Numbered from the stretch's first letter, positions 24,060 through 36,539 are shown. The stretch: DNA of 64,000 bases from Notamacropus eugenii (GCF_028372415.1 NC_092875.1:55903228-55967227); one strand, 5' to 3'. Numbers and translations are program-made. Notes: a model not told the origin generated them from the sequence alone.

Positions 24060-24480
24060 GACCTATAGGAAGTGACAGGAGGCTCTCGAGGTGGTAGCTT
24101 TAGGTGGCATTTATTGGAAGGATACACATGAGCAGGAAACAGGCACCACAGCAATCGAGTCCCTCTGGGCCCCAGAATTCCTGACCCTGGGGTGCACAGC
24201 AGGCTCTGCCAACCAGGAGGGATTCATTGCCACTCAAGACACTCAGAGATGGGTGAGCATCAGCACCTAGAGAACCACAAAGGGAGGAACCAGTATGGTG
24301 GGAGGGGGCACTGTTGCCAAGCGTTGGAGGCAGAGAGAGACACAGGCATAGGCATGACTCTGGAGGACCTTCCAAGAGTGGGCCATGGCCTGTGCAGGAG
24401 CATGGGGGAGGTAGATGGAATGGTGACACTAAAGAATATTCTAGCAGAAGCCACTCTCGTTGGAAACTGAGAGCTAGACA
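24060..24480 (-). other. Unique sequence with a minus-strand polyadenylation signal
   Basis: The minus strand reads CTTCCAATAAATGCCACC at about 24,105-24,122, a good signal for a transcript end. The upstream frame (24429-24100) is Cys/Ser/Pro-rich and matches nothing I know. It may be the 3' end of a lost or unrecognised gene. Confidence 0.25.
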
Positions 24481-24779
24481 TGGTAGGAGAAAGGATGCTG
24501 GATTGGAACCTAGAGGAACTAGGATCTAGTTCTGACTCTGTCACCTACTTCTTGCGTGACATCAATGATTTATGTCCCTTCTCTGGGCCTCAGTGGAGAG
24601 AAGTTGAGGTCAGATTATGAAGAACCCAATTTGCCAAGGATCTCTCCAGTTCATAAATAGCTAATCTGGAATAAAAGCAGGGCCCTTTGTATATGTGGAA
24701 ATCCACTAGAGGATTCAGTTCCCCTTTATTATTGCCTATCTTAGCTTCTGTAATCCACTACAGAAAACAAGATATCTGT

Positions 24780-25560
24780 AGGATGAAGTGATCATTTCAG
24801 AAAGAAGGCAGTAAGATTCAGGAGGACTGGAGCAAGCTTTTTGTAGAAAGTGGGACTATATCTGAGACTTTGGAGAAGCTAGGAAGCAGAGATAAGAAAG
24901 GAGAGAGATCCAGGCATGGGAGACAGACAATGAAGATGTCTGGAGGGGCAGCTAAGTGACAGTGGATAGAGCACAGGTCCTGAAGTCAGGAGGACCTGAG
25001 TTCAAACCCAGCCTCAGACACTAGCTGTGTGAGGCTGAACAAGTCACTTAACCTTAATTATCTGCCTCTCCCCCACTCGCCTCAAAAAAGAGAGGAAAAG
25101 GAATTAAATGAGGCAACTAGGTGGCATAGTGGATAGAACACTGGTCCTGGAATCAAAAGGACCTGAGTTCAGATTCGGCTTCAAACAGTTGCTAGGTGAG
25201 TGAACCTAGACAAGTCACTTAATCCTGATCACCTAATAAAAGTGCCTGGAATCAGGAGATAGAATGTATTATTTGAGGAGAAACAAGGAGGCCAATGTTA
25301 CTACATGGAAGAGTACATGGTCTGGGGTTGTAGGGCACAAGGGGTCAGGTTATAAAGGGATTTAAAAGCCAATAAGGTGATTTTTATATTGGATCTTGAG
25401 GTTACTAGGGAGCCATTGGAATTGATTACCTATAGGAGTGATGTGGTCACATCTGTGCTTTAGAAAGGTCAGCCTGTGCTTCGAGGTAGATGGACCAGAT
25501 TATGGGGGAGACTGATGACCAGGCTATTACAATAGTACAGGCATGAGCTAATGAAGCCTG
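24780..25560 (-). mobile_element. LINE-2, minus, interrupted by SINEs
   Basis: Minus L2 (GAAGATGTCTGGA, AATCAGGAGATAGAATGTA, GTTATAAAGGGATTTAAAAGCC, GTGATGTGGTCACATCTG, CAATAGTACAGGCATGAGC), with two SINEs inserted at 24,946-25,245. Confidence 0.8.
24946..25245 (+). repeat. Two adjacent SINE copies in direct orientation
   Basis: GGGGCAGCTAAGTGACAGTG to the A-rich CTCAAAAAAGAGAGG, then GAGGCAACTAGGTGGCATAG to ACCTAATAAAAG. Both are tRNA-type heads with short tails, one behind the other inside the L2. Confidence 0.88.
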
Positions 25561-25689
25561 CATCAGGGTGTTGGGTTGGTCATCTGGATGTCTTTAAAGT
25601 AGAAGGGACCTTAGTACACAGTGCCTCTGTCCACACCTATTCTTCTGTCTGGACTGCTCTCTCTCCCCCACCCGCACTTCTCCACTTAT

Positions 25690-26590
25690 TTACAGATAGT
25701 ACATTAGAAAGACATTTGTATATTGGGGCTGAAGACCTGGGTTTGTATCCTGCTTCTTCCACTTGCTACCTGTGTGACCTTCTCTGGGCAATTCAAGAAA
25801 TCAATAGGTCAAGTAACCTCCTGGGACCTCAGTTTCTTCACTGGTAAAATGAGGAGGTTAGGCTATATGACCTTACGACGTAGTGCGTGCTTTGTGTGTT
25901 CCTACCTCTGGGCCTTTGCTAAGGCCTCTCCCCATTCCTGGAATGCCTTTTCCCTTCTAGCCAACTTGACTGAAATGATGAGATACTGTGTAATACAGTA
26001 TAAACAGTGCTGAACCTGGAGTCTGAAACACAGAATGAGAATCTCTGAGGAAGAAGGGTTCTTGAAGGCCAACTAGTACAATGCCTACCTGACTTTTCAT
26101 AGGGTTGATAGACTTGCAGATGAGAGGAACAGGCATTTATGAAGTTTCTACAACATGCCAGTTGTTGTATGCCTCACAACACTGTATGGTAGGTGCTATT
26201 ATTATCCCCATTTTACAACAAAGGAAACTGAGGCAGACAAGTGAAGAGACTTGCCCAGGGTCATATAGCTAGTAAGTGTCTGAGTCTGAATTGAATTCAG
26301 GTCTTCTTGATTTCAGGCAATGTAGTCTGTGCACTGTGGAGCCCCTTAGCTGCCTTAGGATCTAGGAGGTAGAGATGATGTGTGGGAGCACTTGAGTTCC
26401 GTGTAAGGAAAAGTCTCTTAACTCTTGAGTTACCCTAAAACGAAATAGGCTGTCTTGGGAAGACACTCGCTTGGTATGATGCTCTGACTGAATCATTTCA
26501 GTCGGGTCTGGTGTGTGGTAGAAAGAATTATTTTCCAGTTACAGGTTAGACTCGATTAAGGGCCCTTGTGACTCTAAGATTCTGTGACTG
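25690..26590. repeat. MIR, L2 and CR1 fragments
   Basis: 25,700-25,870: plus MIR-type (TACCTGTGTGACCTTCTCTGG). 25,890-25,965: L2 (TGGGCCTTTGCTAAGGCC). 26,130-26,355: minus MIR/SINE (GGAAACTGAGGCAGACAAGTG). 26,395-26,590: plus CR1 tail (TTAGACTCGATTAAGGGCCC, GACTCTAAGATTCTGTGACTG). Confidence 0.7.
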
Positions 26591-26899
26591 ATGACAAAGC
26601 ATCTTCTTGACAACATCCCCAAGATGGTACTCCAACCTCCACTTATAGACCACCCGTGAAGAGAAACTCATTTTCCCCTCCCAAGACAGCTTATCTCACC
26701 TCCAATTGTTAGAAAATTTCTTGCTCCCTCAAGCCTAAATCTGCCTCTATGACTTCCTTTCACTTCTCCCAGCTCTGATCTGCTCCCCCAAATCTTTTAG
26801 CAATAAACTGATGCCAGCCATACCTCTCTAATCTTCTAACTGCAAGATTGACCTTTTGGGCCAAAGTGTAGAACTTTCAATTTATCCTTATTAAATTTT

Positions 26900-27240
26900 T
26901 TTTTAGTCGACAAGCATTTATTAAGCATTTGACCTTGGCCTTTCTAAATTTCCAGAACCTTGTGATGTCATTGGTCTTTGAGGATAAAGGATGGACACCA
27001 ACAAAAAACAATTGTTTTTCAGTTGGTCAGTCATGTCTGACTCTTCGTGACCCCATAGATCATAGTACACCAGGCCCTTCTTCGCTGTTTCTTGAAGTCT
27101 GTCCAAGTTCATTTTCATTGTTTCCATGATGTCTGTCCATCTCATCCTCTACTATCACCTTTTCGTTTCACCTTCAATCTTTCTCAACATTGGGGTATTT
27201 TCCAATGAGTTCTATCTTCTCATTATGTGGCCAATACCGT
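26900..27240 (-). mobile_element. RTE/BovB-related fragment
   Basis: GTTGGTCAGTCATGTCTGACTC and TTCGTGACCCCATAGA are typical of RTE/BovB 3' ends and SINEs that borrow them. CTTGAAGTCTGTCCAAGTTC and TTCCATGATGTCTGTCCATC continue into LINE sequence. Confidence 0.65.
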
Positions 27241-29095
27241 TATTAAATTTTACTGTATTAGACTGAGGCTATCTCAGTCTTTTCAGAGTAGCTCATCTTG
27301 TCAGCCAGTGTGTTAGTTTTTCTTTCTAGCTTTGTATCATCTTCAAATCTGATCATCCAATTGATGTTAAACAGTACTTGGCCAAGAGCTGATTGATGGA
27401 AAATTCCATGAACGATTTCACTTTAAATTGACATGAAACTGTTAACTCATTAGGTCTGGCCATACAACTTATCATGAATCTACTTGCCTGTTCTCTCATG
27501 TAGTCTACGTTTCTTCATCTTATGCACAAGGATAAAACAAGAGACTTTGTGAAAACAGTGAAAATCTAGTTGAATCTAGAACTATAATATTTCTCCAATT
27601 TACCAGATCTAGTAAACCTATCAAAAAGGGAAATGAAGTTAATCTGGTATGATCTGTTTCTGGTGAAGTCACATTAGCTCTTAGTAGTCACCACTTCCTT
27701 TTCTAAGTGGTCACAAGCCATCCTTTTAATATGTTTAAGAACAGAAGTCATGCTCACTAATCTATAGATTATAGATTTTCTTTTCTTTCTCTTTTCTGGT
27801 CCTCTGGTCCTCTCTTATTTTGGACAGTTCTTCAAAGGTTAGTGGCCGCCGTTCATCCATCATACAGCAGTTTGTTCAGCCCCCCTGGGATAGAGTTTAG
27901 TCAGGTCTGGTGAGTTGAGCTCACTAAAAGCAGTTGGATTTCTATCTCCTGACTAATCTTGGGGTTCAACTATTAGTCATTTTTGCTCTGTTCTTTCTGA
28001 TCCATAGTCCATTTTCCTTGGCAGAAAACAGTAGAAGTAAAACAAAAGGACACTAGTTCTGGCTTTTCTCAGGTATCTATTGACATTGTTCCACACCTCC
28101 TCTCCCCTAGCATAACAATCCTCTCCTTACTTTGATCTTAAATTGAAACAAATCTTTCTGTTCTGCTCATTAGCTTCAGCACTGCTAACACTATATCTAC
28201 AAGACTGAACCATGTTTTTTGAGTTCCTTCATCATCATCTGCCCATGTTTCCATCTTCTATACATATTTCTTAAAAAGTCTCATTTGGCTGATCAGTTTC
28301 CTGTGTATTTCTATCATTTCCTTTAGACAGGTCCTCACCCTTTTCTCCTCATTGAAATTGTTTTTGTTTCTGCCATGGGAACTTAATTGTTGAAGCTTCT
28401 GTATCTTTTCTAGGCTGTCTTCCTCTCTAGAATTTTGGTCCATGTGATCTCACCTTTTCTTCCTCTGAGCCCTTTGAAAGGGCTCTCCTAAGATCCAGGG
28501 TACGTGCCAGACTATGTGTATGCAACATTTTTGTTTCATTTACCTTGTCCATGACCTTTAAACATGCAGGATAGCAGCTGTCCCATAGGACCAAATCTAG
28601 TCCAGGGACTGAGTGACTCAGTGTGCAATATCTTAATTAGCCACTAGGTGGTAGACTAACAGAGCTCTTCCCTCCCTGTTTTAGCTGAGATGGAACCACC
28701 TTTCAATCTGTCACAATACCCACTCTGGTCACTGGAGGGCGATTGTATCGAGCTATTTCTTTTCCCTCTCCATAACACCTCCCTCTGCTACTCAATCACT
28801 TCTGCCCTTTGCCTTTGCAGTGCAAGGGCAGCTTTTACCCCCTAGTCTGTCCTGGTGGTTCCAGAGTTCATGGACTATAGTTGAATAATAAAATGTAGAA
28901 ATTGTTACACTTAAATCTCAGTTTCTCTTTCCTCTATTGATTCGGATACACAACGTGTGGATCACTGTAGTTTTAATATTTGTGAGGTCAAAAGGTATAT
29001 AACACCAACAACTACTTCCCATTGAGAGGAAAAGTGACTGCTTTTCCTTTTTTTCTTTCTCCCCCCCTGATTCTTTTCCACTCCTCATGAAGGAA
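27241..29095. other. Unassigned, AT-rich
   Basis: No gene recognised. 28,150-28,440 (minus frame with KIQKLQQLSSHGRNKNNFNE) is low confidence. Two CTCF-like motifs lie at 28,640 and 28,730. Confidence 0.3.
28630..28745 (+). promoter_or_regulatory. Two CTCF-like motifs
   Basis: GCCACTAGGTGGTAG (about 28,640) and TCACTGGAGGGCGAT (about 28,730) each fit most of the CTCF core CCASYAGRKGGC, in the same orientation and about 90 bp apart. Confidence 0.35.
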
Positions 29096-29099
29096 GGAA

Positions 29100-29345
29100 A
29101 CAAGTATTTATTAAGTATCTGCTTAATATGTTCCCAATGCTTTACAATTACTATCTCATTTTATCCTTACAACAATTCTAGGAGATAGGTGTTATTAGTA
29201 CCCCATTTTGCAGTTGAGAAAATTGAGGCAGATAGAAGTGAAATGACTTGCCCAGGGTCACACTGCTAGGAAGTATCTGAGACTGGATTTGAACTCAAGT
29301 CTTCTTGACTCCAGGTCCAGCACTCTATCCACTTTGCTACCTAGT
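29100..29345 (-). repeat. SINE (MIR/tRNA-type), minus
   Basis: AACAATTCTAGGAGATAGGTG, TTGAGGCAGATAGAAGTG, GTCACACTGCTAGGAAG, CTTTGCTACCTAG. Confidence 0.88.
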
Positions 29346-29559
29346 TGGGTAATCTAGGGAGTATACCAAACTTTCCTCTCCTCTCTTTTACTGTGTCATC
29401 TTTCAAGGCTTCTGTTGTTTCTACTTCATCAACCAGTTGCTCTTTGTTCATGAGAATCAGGTTCAGAATAGTTCTTTTATGAGTTTTCTCCATCTTTTGA
29501 AGCATATCTTTATTATTAAGGTAAGTAAGGAAATATTTAGCACCACCGCATTTTTTTGG

Positions 29560-29992
29560 GAGAAAGAGAGAGACAAAGACACAGAAAAGGGACAGAAATA
29601 GAGAGACACACAAAGAGACAGAGACATGGAAAGGCAAAGAGATACAGAAATGCATGAGAGACAGAGACGGAAAGATTCACAGAGAGAAAAGAGAGACATA
29701 GAAACACAAACACACAGAAAGATGAGAGAATCACAGAAATACACTGAGACAGAGAGACATAGAAATACATAGACAGATACAGACAGACAGAGACACAGAG
29801 ATAGATAATGACATAGAAACATACACACAGAGACATAGTGAAATAGAGTTGGAAAAGAGATACACAAAAGCATGCACACAAAAAGAGACAAAGAAGCACA
29901 GAAAGAGAAAGAAAAAAGGGAGATGCAGAAATATACAGAGACAAAGACAGAGAAAAAAGATACACACATACACTGACACACACACATGTTCA
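29560..29992 (+). repeat. Long ACAGAGA-type purine/CA low-complexity array
   Basis: About 430 bp of GAGACAGAGA, AGAAATACACAGA and ACACACA units, imperfect throughout. The long Cys/Leu/Ser/Val frames on the minus strand are by-products. Confidence 0.9.
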
Positions 29993-30204
29993 GGGCAGAT
30001 CTCCAGAGAGTGAAAGCCTCCTATCATTTCTAGATCATGCCAGGTTTGTTAATGCCATGTTTCTCAAATGTGTCATGTTTTCTCCTTTTGTATGGGTAGT
30101 GTGTAGTATGTTCTTTCAATATGATCACTTTTGCCTGTCCTTCTGTTGATCTACACCCAAACCGTTCTTGTTACTTCTTCACCTTTCTGGTTTCTAGAGT
30201 TCTG

Positions 30205-30450
30205 TAGGGCAGCTAGGGAGGACAGTGGATGGAACACTGGACCTTGAGTCAGGAAGACCTGAATTTAAATCCAGCTTCAGACAATTGCTAGGTGTGTGAC
30301 CCTGAGCAAGTTCATTTAACTTCTGTCTCAGTTTGCTCAGCTGTAAAATAGGGGTTATAATAGGATCTGCTTCCCAGAATTGCTGTAAGGATCAAATGTG
30401 CTTAGCACAATGTCTCGCAAGTAGCAAGTGTTAAAAATGTTAGGTATCAT
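30205..30450 (+). repeat. tRNA-derived SINE, CORE/MIR-type 3' part
   Basis: GGGCAGCTAGGGAGGACAGTGG, GTGTGACCCTGAGCAAG, GAATTGCTGTAAGGATCAAATG. Confidence 0.88.
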
Positions 30451-30459
30451 TCAAAATCA

Positions 30460-31320
30460 TCATATCTTTTTAATTTAAAAACAAGTTTTTATTGATATAT
30501 TTTGTTTTTACGTTACCTAATCCTAACTCCCACAGTTCTTCCTCATCCTCCAGTTAATAATCCCATATAACAAGGAATTTTTTTAAAAGAAAGAAGAAAA
30601 CGAAGGAGAAATCATTAAAATCGACCATTGCATCAAAAAAAAAAAAAAAAAGGACAATATATGCAATGTTCCACATATTTGGAAAGGAGGGGGAAAATTT
30701 CTTATCTTTTTTTTTGGGAGGGCATGGTTCTTTGCAATTTTGTAGCATTTGTTTTTGATTGTTTTGTTATGGTCTGTCTTTTTCCATTTATATTATTGTA
30801 GTCAATCTACATGTTTTCTTGGCTCCCCTTCCTTCATGATGCATCTGTTCATGCTAATCTTCTCATGTTTCTCAGTATTTATCATTTTCCTGCTGCTCTA
30901 CAGCTCCTTATTTCTTACAGCATAATATTCCATCACATTCAAATACCGCAATTCACTTTGTTTATTCTTCTTAATACACATACAATGCTACTGAGCCCAA
31001 TCCTCTTTAATGATCTCATACATTTTGATGCCCTCCCAGAGCCATGTGTCTAATGCTCAGTGATACCCAGGAGGTTGAAATTGCATCCTTGGTCTATGGT
31101 CACCTTGTGGGGTTACCTATGCTTTGTGCATTTGTGTATATATACATGGGATAATGGGTATCTTGCTCACATCTTCTTTGGATTTTATTTCCTGAAAATT
31201 CTTGTGTCTCTATCGCTATCCTTTCTCTATGTCATTTAGATTAGGAACTGTATACAGATAATTTCCTCCAACAGGAAAAATCTGGTTTCTCATCTTTCCT
31301 CTGATACTTGCTAAAAAATC
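30460..31320. other. AT-rich, L1 3' relics
   Basis: 30,770-31,020 has AATATTCCATCACATTCAAAT and similar L1 3' UTR text on the minus strand. An A run lies at 30,635-30,651. Confidence 0.45.
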
Positions 31321-31324
31321 AATG

Positions 31325-31512
31325 TAGTGCAGGGTTCAGAGACCTGGCCTTGGAGTCAGAGTTGATCCAGGTTCAAATCTTGTTAACTTATTAATTGGGT
31401 GACCTTGGATAAGTAAGTTAAACTCTCAGACTCAGTTTCCTTATCTGTAAAGTTGGGACAATAATTTCTGTGACATTGACCACGGAACCATAGGGTTAAT
31501 GTAAGGATCAAA

Positions 31513-31555
<43 letters not shown>

Positions 31556-31640
31556 GTATTTTGCAAACTGTAGAAACCTAGCCCTTAGTGAAGTGTCTAG
31601 CACATAGTAAGTGCATAAGAAAAGCTCATTACATAGTAGC
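31325..31640 (+). repeat. MIR-type SINE with an internal (CT)n expansion
   Basis: GACTCAGTTTCCTTATCTGTAA and ATGTAAGGATCAAAT are followed by about 40 bp of CT repeat (31,516-31,554), then TTTTGCAAACTGTAG and AGCACATAGTAAGTGC. The microsatellite arose inside the SINE. Confidence 0.85.
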
Positions 31641-31779
31641 TATTTAATACATGCTTATTGATTGGTTACATAAATAGAAGTTAATACTACATGCTGGGTG
31701 ACCATGGGCAAGTCACTTAAGAAATGGAATTTTAGTTGGCTATTTTGTTGATCAGTTCTCAAGTCTCAAAGTTTTTTGT

Positions 31780-32340
31780 CTTTTCAGTATTGTTCCTGTA
31801 TAAATTGTTCTCTTGGTTTTGCTCACTTCTCTCTGCACTAGTTCATAGATATCTTCCCAGTTTCCTCTGAAATGGTCCATTTCATCATTTCTTATGACAC
31901 AATAATATTCCATAATATATCATGATTTGTTTAGTCATTCCCCATTTAGAGAAATAACCCTTTAGTCTCCATTTTTTGACTTTTATGAGGAGATTCTAAA
32001 GTATTTTTGCACATATTGATTCCTCTTGCTTTAATTTCTTTGGAGGTATTGCTTGCCTTTGTTTCCTCATCTGTAAAATGAGCTTGAGAAGAAATGGGGT
32101 CATGGAGAGTCAAACACAACTGAATTACGAGAGGTAAAAGCTCTTATAGTGGCATAGCTGGGTATGTACAATTTAGTAGCTTTTTGAATGGTTGGACCAA
32201 TTCACAGCCCTACAAACAGAGCATTAGTGCACCCGTTTTCCCACAGTCCCTCCAACATTTTTCATTTTCCTTTTTTGACAACTTTGCCAATCTGATGGTT
32301 ATGAGGTGGAACTCCAGAGTTTGGGCAAATTTATCTTGAG
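31780..32340 (-). mobile_element. L1 3' UTR fragment, minus, with SINE piece
   Basis: ATTCCATAATATATCATGATTTG, CACAGCCCTACAAACAGAGC, TTTGCCAATCTGATGG. A SINE 3' piece (CTCATCTGTAAAATGAGC) lies at about 32,050-32,135. Confidence 0.75.
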
Positions 32341-32404
32341 TTTGATGAATGGACAATAACACAGTTTGGTTAAAAACATAGACTATATGAAGGGGAACCA
32401 TCAA

Positions 32405-33010
32405 TTAATCAATCAACAAATGTTTATTAAGTGCCTACTCTGTGTTAGGCATTAGCTAAGTGCTTGGGATACAAAAAGAGGTAAAAACCAGTTTGTTTCC
32501 AAGGAACTCAGAGGCAGGAAGTGAGAAGGGTCTGAACTAGTGTGGTGGCTGATGTCACTGATGTGATCAGGACAGATGCAAAAGATGTGGAATTGGAATC
32601 TATCGGACTTGTCAACTGATTGGATATAGGAGGTAAAAGAGAAGGGAGAGGCAAGGATGATTCTGGTGAATATAGAATTCCTTGAAAGGGTGGTGGTGCC
32701 CTCAACAAAAGAATGGAAGGCTGGAAGGAAGATAATGTTTGAAGTACCAATGAGATATCCAAGTGAAGATGTCTAGCCTGCAATTGATGATGGAGAACTG
32801 ACACTCAGGAGACAGAGAATGCCTGGATATATATGGCTTTGGGAGTGATCTGGGTAGGGATGGTATTTGAGCTCCTGGAATGGGATAAGAGCACAAGAGG
32901 GGAATGTGTAGAAATTAAAGGAATTGGATCTAGGAACCTTAGAAGACACTCATACTTAGGGGGAGTGAAATGGATGATATATACCAAAGGGAGACTGAGA
33001 AGCAGAAGAC
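32405..33010 (-). mobile_element. LINE-2, minus
   Basis: CAACTGATTGGATATAGGAGG, GGTGGTGCCCTCAACAAAAG, GAGATATCCAAGTGAAGATGTC, GAGACAGAGAATGCC. Confidence 0.8.
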
Positions 33011-33445
33011 ATCAGTATTAGGGAAGTTAAGGGAACTGAAGTCATGCCTTCCATGATCTTCTTTCCCCCAACAGAGCTGGGGAATAAAAGCTCTTTCTTG
33101 TCCTTAATATTCCCTCCTAGACTCAACTGCTTCTGAGCTCAGTGTTCTTGACTATTCTTACGGGAATATATTGTTCCCAGAAGAGATGTTTGTAAAGTGC
33201 TTTGGAAACCCCAAAACATTATGAGGTGATAGCCCATAAATGAGATGGAAGGGACTTTAGAGACCACACAGTCTAATCCCCTTATTTTGCAAAGGAAGCA
33301 ACTGAAGCCCTGAGAGATTAATGATTTGCCTAAGGAGTCATCCAGGAAGTAAGAGGCAGAAGTTGGATTTGAACCTAGGTCTGAGGACTCTAACTTCAGG
33401 ATTCTTTCTATTGTATCATGCTGCCTCCTTTCTTTAAATGTTAGG

Positions 33446-34053
33446 TGCCAAGCCTAGAGGCCTGTATTGGGCTACCCGAGTCTTTCTTACCTGTCCCAGG
33501 TCTTCGGTTGGCCAAACCGGATAAACGTATGAGAGAAAGGACGTTCCAGAGTCAAACAGGGGTTGAGCTTTATTACAGGGTTTCGGTTACAAGTGCAGGG
33601 GGCTCTTCCTTAGGAGGAAGAGGGGGAGATTTCCTAAGGAGGCTAAGCTTAAGGGATTGGAAGTAGAAGTACAAGCGGGGAGAGAGGGGGAGGGGAGAGA
33701 GGAAAGAAAAGAAGCGGAGCCCTACTTTTCTCTTTGGCTCCACACGTGCTAAGAGAGAGCTTTCTGGCTTCCTCAATCCTACTTAATCTTCAGCCACACA
33801 GTTTGCATCTCAATACCATGCTGTTAGGTAACTAGGTGTGCTCCAATCCGGGACGACCTCGAGGGCAGGGAGACTCCACCCATCAGGTATCTCCGGGGGA
33901 GAGGCGGAAATACCCGAGCTAGCCGAGCTAGCTCAGTCTGACCTTCTCGAACCCCCGCTGTTCATGGAGGGCCTCGTAAGACTCTAAGATTTAGAAGTCC
34001 CACTTTTACCCGCCCGAGACCGTCCACACGGAATTGAGCTTCCAGTCCCAACA
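33446..34053 (-). mobile_element. Class II (ERVK-like) solo LTR, CpG-rich
   Basis: 608 bp with TG...CA ends, flanked by the 6-bp duplication GTTAGG (33440-33445 and 34054-34059), the length usual for class II ERVs. On the minus strand it starts TGTTGGGACTGG, like many class II LTRs, and has AATAAAGCTCAACCCCTG (signal at 33574-33569). It retains many CpGs (CCCGAGCTAGCCGAGC, CCCGCCCGAGACCG), unlike its surroundings, so it is probably young. No internal sequence is left: a recombined solo LTR. Confidence 0.82.
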
Positions 34054-34497
34054 GTTAGGTATTATTATAATGGTGCAAATAATAATAATGATCATCATAA
34101 AGATGATGTGATGATAGGATGAAGGTGGTGGTAGTGAGGTGATGATGAGAATGGTGCAATCATTTTGAAGTTCAATATTCCACTTGGAAAAGATGATGGG
34201 AAGTACTTATTTGCTATTTGTGGAACTGCTGAGGGTAGGCTGACCACCATACCGTTGATGCCTCCCAAGAACAACATATCTTTCAAAGACCAACTGAGAT
34301 TTTCAGTGACTTAACAGTGTTATTTGGGGAGACATGAGTGTCCTGCCATCCCTGGTAGCAGTGATGAGTGAATGATGCTGAGACAAGAGCAGGGGGCTAC
34401 ATGGCCACTGGAGAGCTGGGGATTTGGGGATCCCAAATCTAAGAGATGTGGCATGGGCTAGAATTAAGGAGAACTGGGTTTCTAGGCCTTGCTTTGT

Positions 34498-34750
34498 GGA
34501 GTGAACTAATAGCTTGCATTATATAGCACTTGGAAGCTTGCAAAGCTCTTTACATCTGTGAACTCAATCAATTCTTGCAATAATTCTGGGAGGTAGGTGA
34601 TATTATTACATCTCCTCATTGCCATTTTACAGATGAGGAAAATTGAAGTATAGAGAAGTCAAGTGACAGGATCACATGTCTAATAAGTGTCTTCCCCTCT
34701 CTGAGCCTCAGTTTTCTCCTCTGTAAAATGAGGAGCTTGGACTAGAGGTT
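34498..34750 (-). repeat. MIR-type SINE, minus, with plus fragment after it
   Basis: TTATATAGCACTTGGAAGC, AATTCTGGGAGGTAGGTGATA, TTACAGATGAGGAAAATTGAAG. 34,690-34,750 reads plus (CTCAGTTTTCTCCTCTGTAA). Confidence 0.8.
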
Positions 34751-34759
34751 CTTAGAAGT

Positions 34760-35570
34760 CCTTCCAGCTCTGACATTCTGTTTTCTAAAGACAGGAGAGC
34801 AAGAGAGAAAAGAAAGAGAAACCCCTTGGAAGGAAGGTGCTGGTGGACAACTGGGCTCAAGCACATGGAGGCAGAGGCAGAGAGCACAGAACCAAGGAGT
34901 TAGTATGGTCTGAGATATCCTGTGTCTGAATGTATAAGCTGAGGCCACAGACCAAGAGGTAGTCAGAAAGGCAATTTTGTTTAGAAGCTGCAGAATACCT
35001 GAAGAAAACAGTTTCTTAGAGTGTGAACATAGGAAGAGAATATTTGGCAAGGGTCTAGGGATGGGGATGGGAGAACTAGAGGTGGAACAGGGGTCTGAGC
35101 CATAGCTGGAGGAGTTGCTGGACTGGATGGAGTGGAGTGCTGATAGATAATAAATAGGCTGTTAAAAGTACATCATAAAGTTTAAGCCACCCCCTATAAA
35201 TGCAGGTTAATATCATATATGAGTCACTTCTTAATACTTTAAACCCAGGTGATTGCTGTGTAACAGGAGATGGACTATAGGTGTCAATTACCTAAACTGT
35301 CACTGGTCTGTTACTGGTTCTGGACTTGATCTGTGTTCTGAAAGTTGAATATGGAGGACACAATCTGGAAAAGGGTGAGTAGACTGGGGACAGAGGAAGG
35401 GAGATGGGCATTTGAGCCTGACTGGGCTTAGAAAGGAAAGACTTGGAGGAGAGGACAGGGATCTTGGGGGCAGCCAGAAAGGGATGGCTAAGTGTCCTGT
35501 AGAGTCTTGTAGTTGGGGACATGGTTAGAAGGGAAGGGAGAAGGCAAACATTTATATGGCTCCAACTATG
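34760..35570 (-). mobile_element. Diverged LINE-2 or related sequence, minus
   Basis: GGAAGGTGCTGGTGGACAAC and the GGACAGAGGAAGG-type text are suggestive only. TTTATATGGCTCCAACTATG (35,551) begins a MIR-type piece. Confidence 0.35.
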
Positions 35571-35734
35571 TGCCAGCCATTATGCTAAGTGCTTTTCCTT
35601 TTTTTTTTTTTTAAACAAATATTACCTTATTTGTGGAGAGAAGAGATGGTGATTTAGGGTAGAATCTGGGACTCTTTTGGAATTAAAGGCAAGGTCAGGG
35701 AATTGGGAACATAGAGACTGGAAGGCACATATGA

Positions 35735-36190
35735 TATTTGAATTCAAATCCAGCCTCAGACACTTACTAGCTGTGTGACCCTGTGCAAGTCACTTAATCC
35801 TGTTCACCTCAGTTTCTTCATCTGTAAAATGAACTGGAGAAGGAAATGACAAGCCATTGTGGTAACTTGGCCAAGATCACAGAGTTGGACACCACTGAAA
35901 TGACTCAACAACCACATATATGGGGGACGCATCTTGGGTCGGGAGAGTCCCCAAAACTGCTTGATACAATAGATAAAGCAACAGACGTGGAGTCAGGAAG
36001 GTTTGCGTTCAAATCTTGCCTAGATACTTACTAGCTGTGTGATCCTGGACAAGTTATTTAACTTCAAAATAAAATGGGGATAATAAATGCACCCATCTCC
36101 CAAGTTAGTTGTGAAGGTAAAATGAGATAACTTGTAAAAGTACTTTGCAAACCTTAAAGTGCTACATGAACGTTAGCTATTATTATTAAG
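35735..36190 (+). repeat. Two SINEs in direct orientation
   Basis: 35,735-35,912 has the RTE-like 3' part (GAACTGGAGAAGGAAATGAC, ACCACTGAAATGACTCAACA). 35,958-36,188 has the CORE/MIR-type 3' part (GCAAACCTTAAAGTGCTAC, GTTAGCTATTATTATTA). Confidence 0.88.
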
Positions 36191-36539
36191 TTGGGTGGAG
36201 ATTTATGTTGTGGGTGAACCAGGCTCTAAACAGGAACCCTCTCCATTGTGATCCCCTTGGGTATAGTGAGGATTTAATGGAGATCTGAAGGGTCCTGGAG
36301 CATTCATGGAGGTCATGGACATAAAAAGGGTCGTCTTCAGTGGAGTATGGCATTGATTTCCCAGCGGCAGGACACCCAACTTTAGGGGGGAGGAGTTCCT
36401 CCAGTGCCCAAATGCACCCGCAACTCATCTGGGCTCAAATGAGCTCATGCATTTCAGACGCTTTGCAAATCTTAGAGTGCTACATAAGTATCAATTACTG
36501 CTATTCTATTCCCAAGTCACTTGCACTTTCTGTTACATT

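Noticed and set aside
29463-29987. Long minus-strand frames rich in Cys, Leu, Ser and Val
   Set aside because: They are translations of the ACAGAGA-type low-complexity array. All frames stay open because of the composition, and no domain is present.
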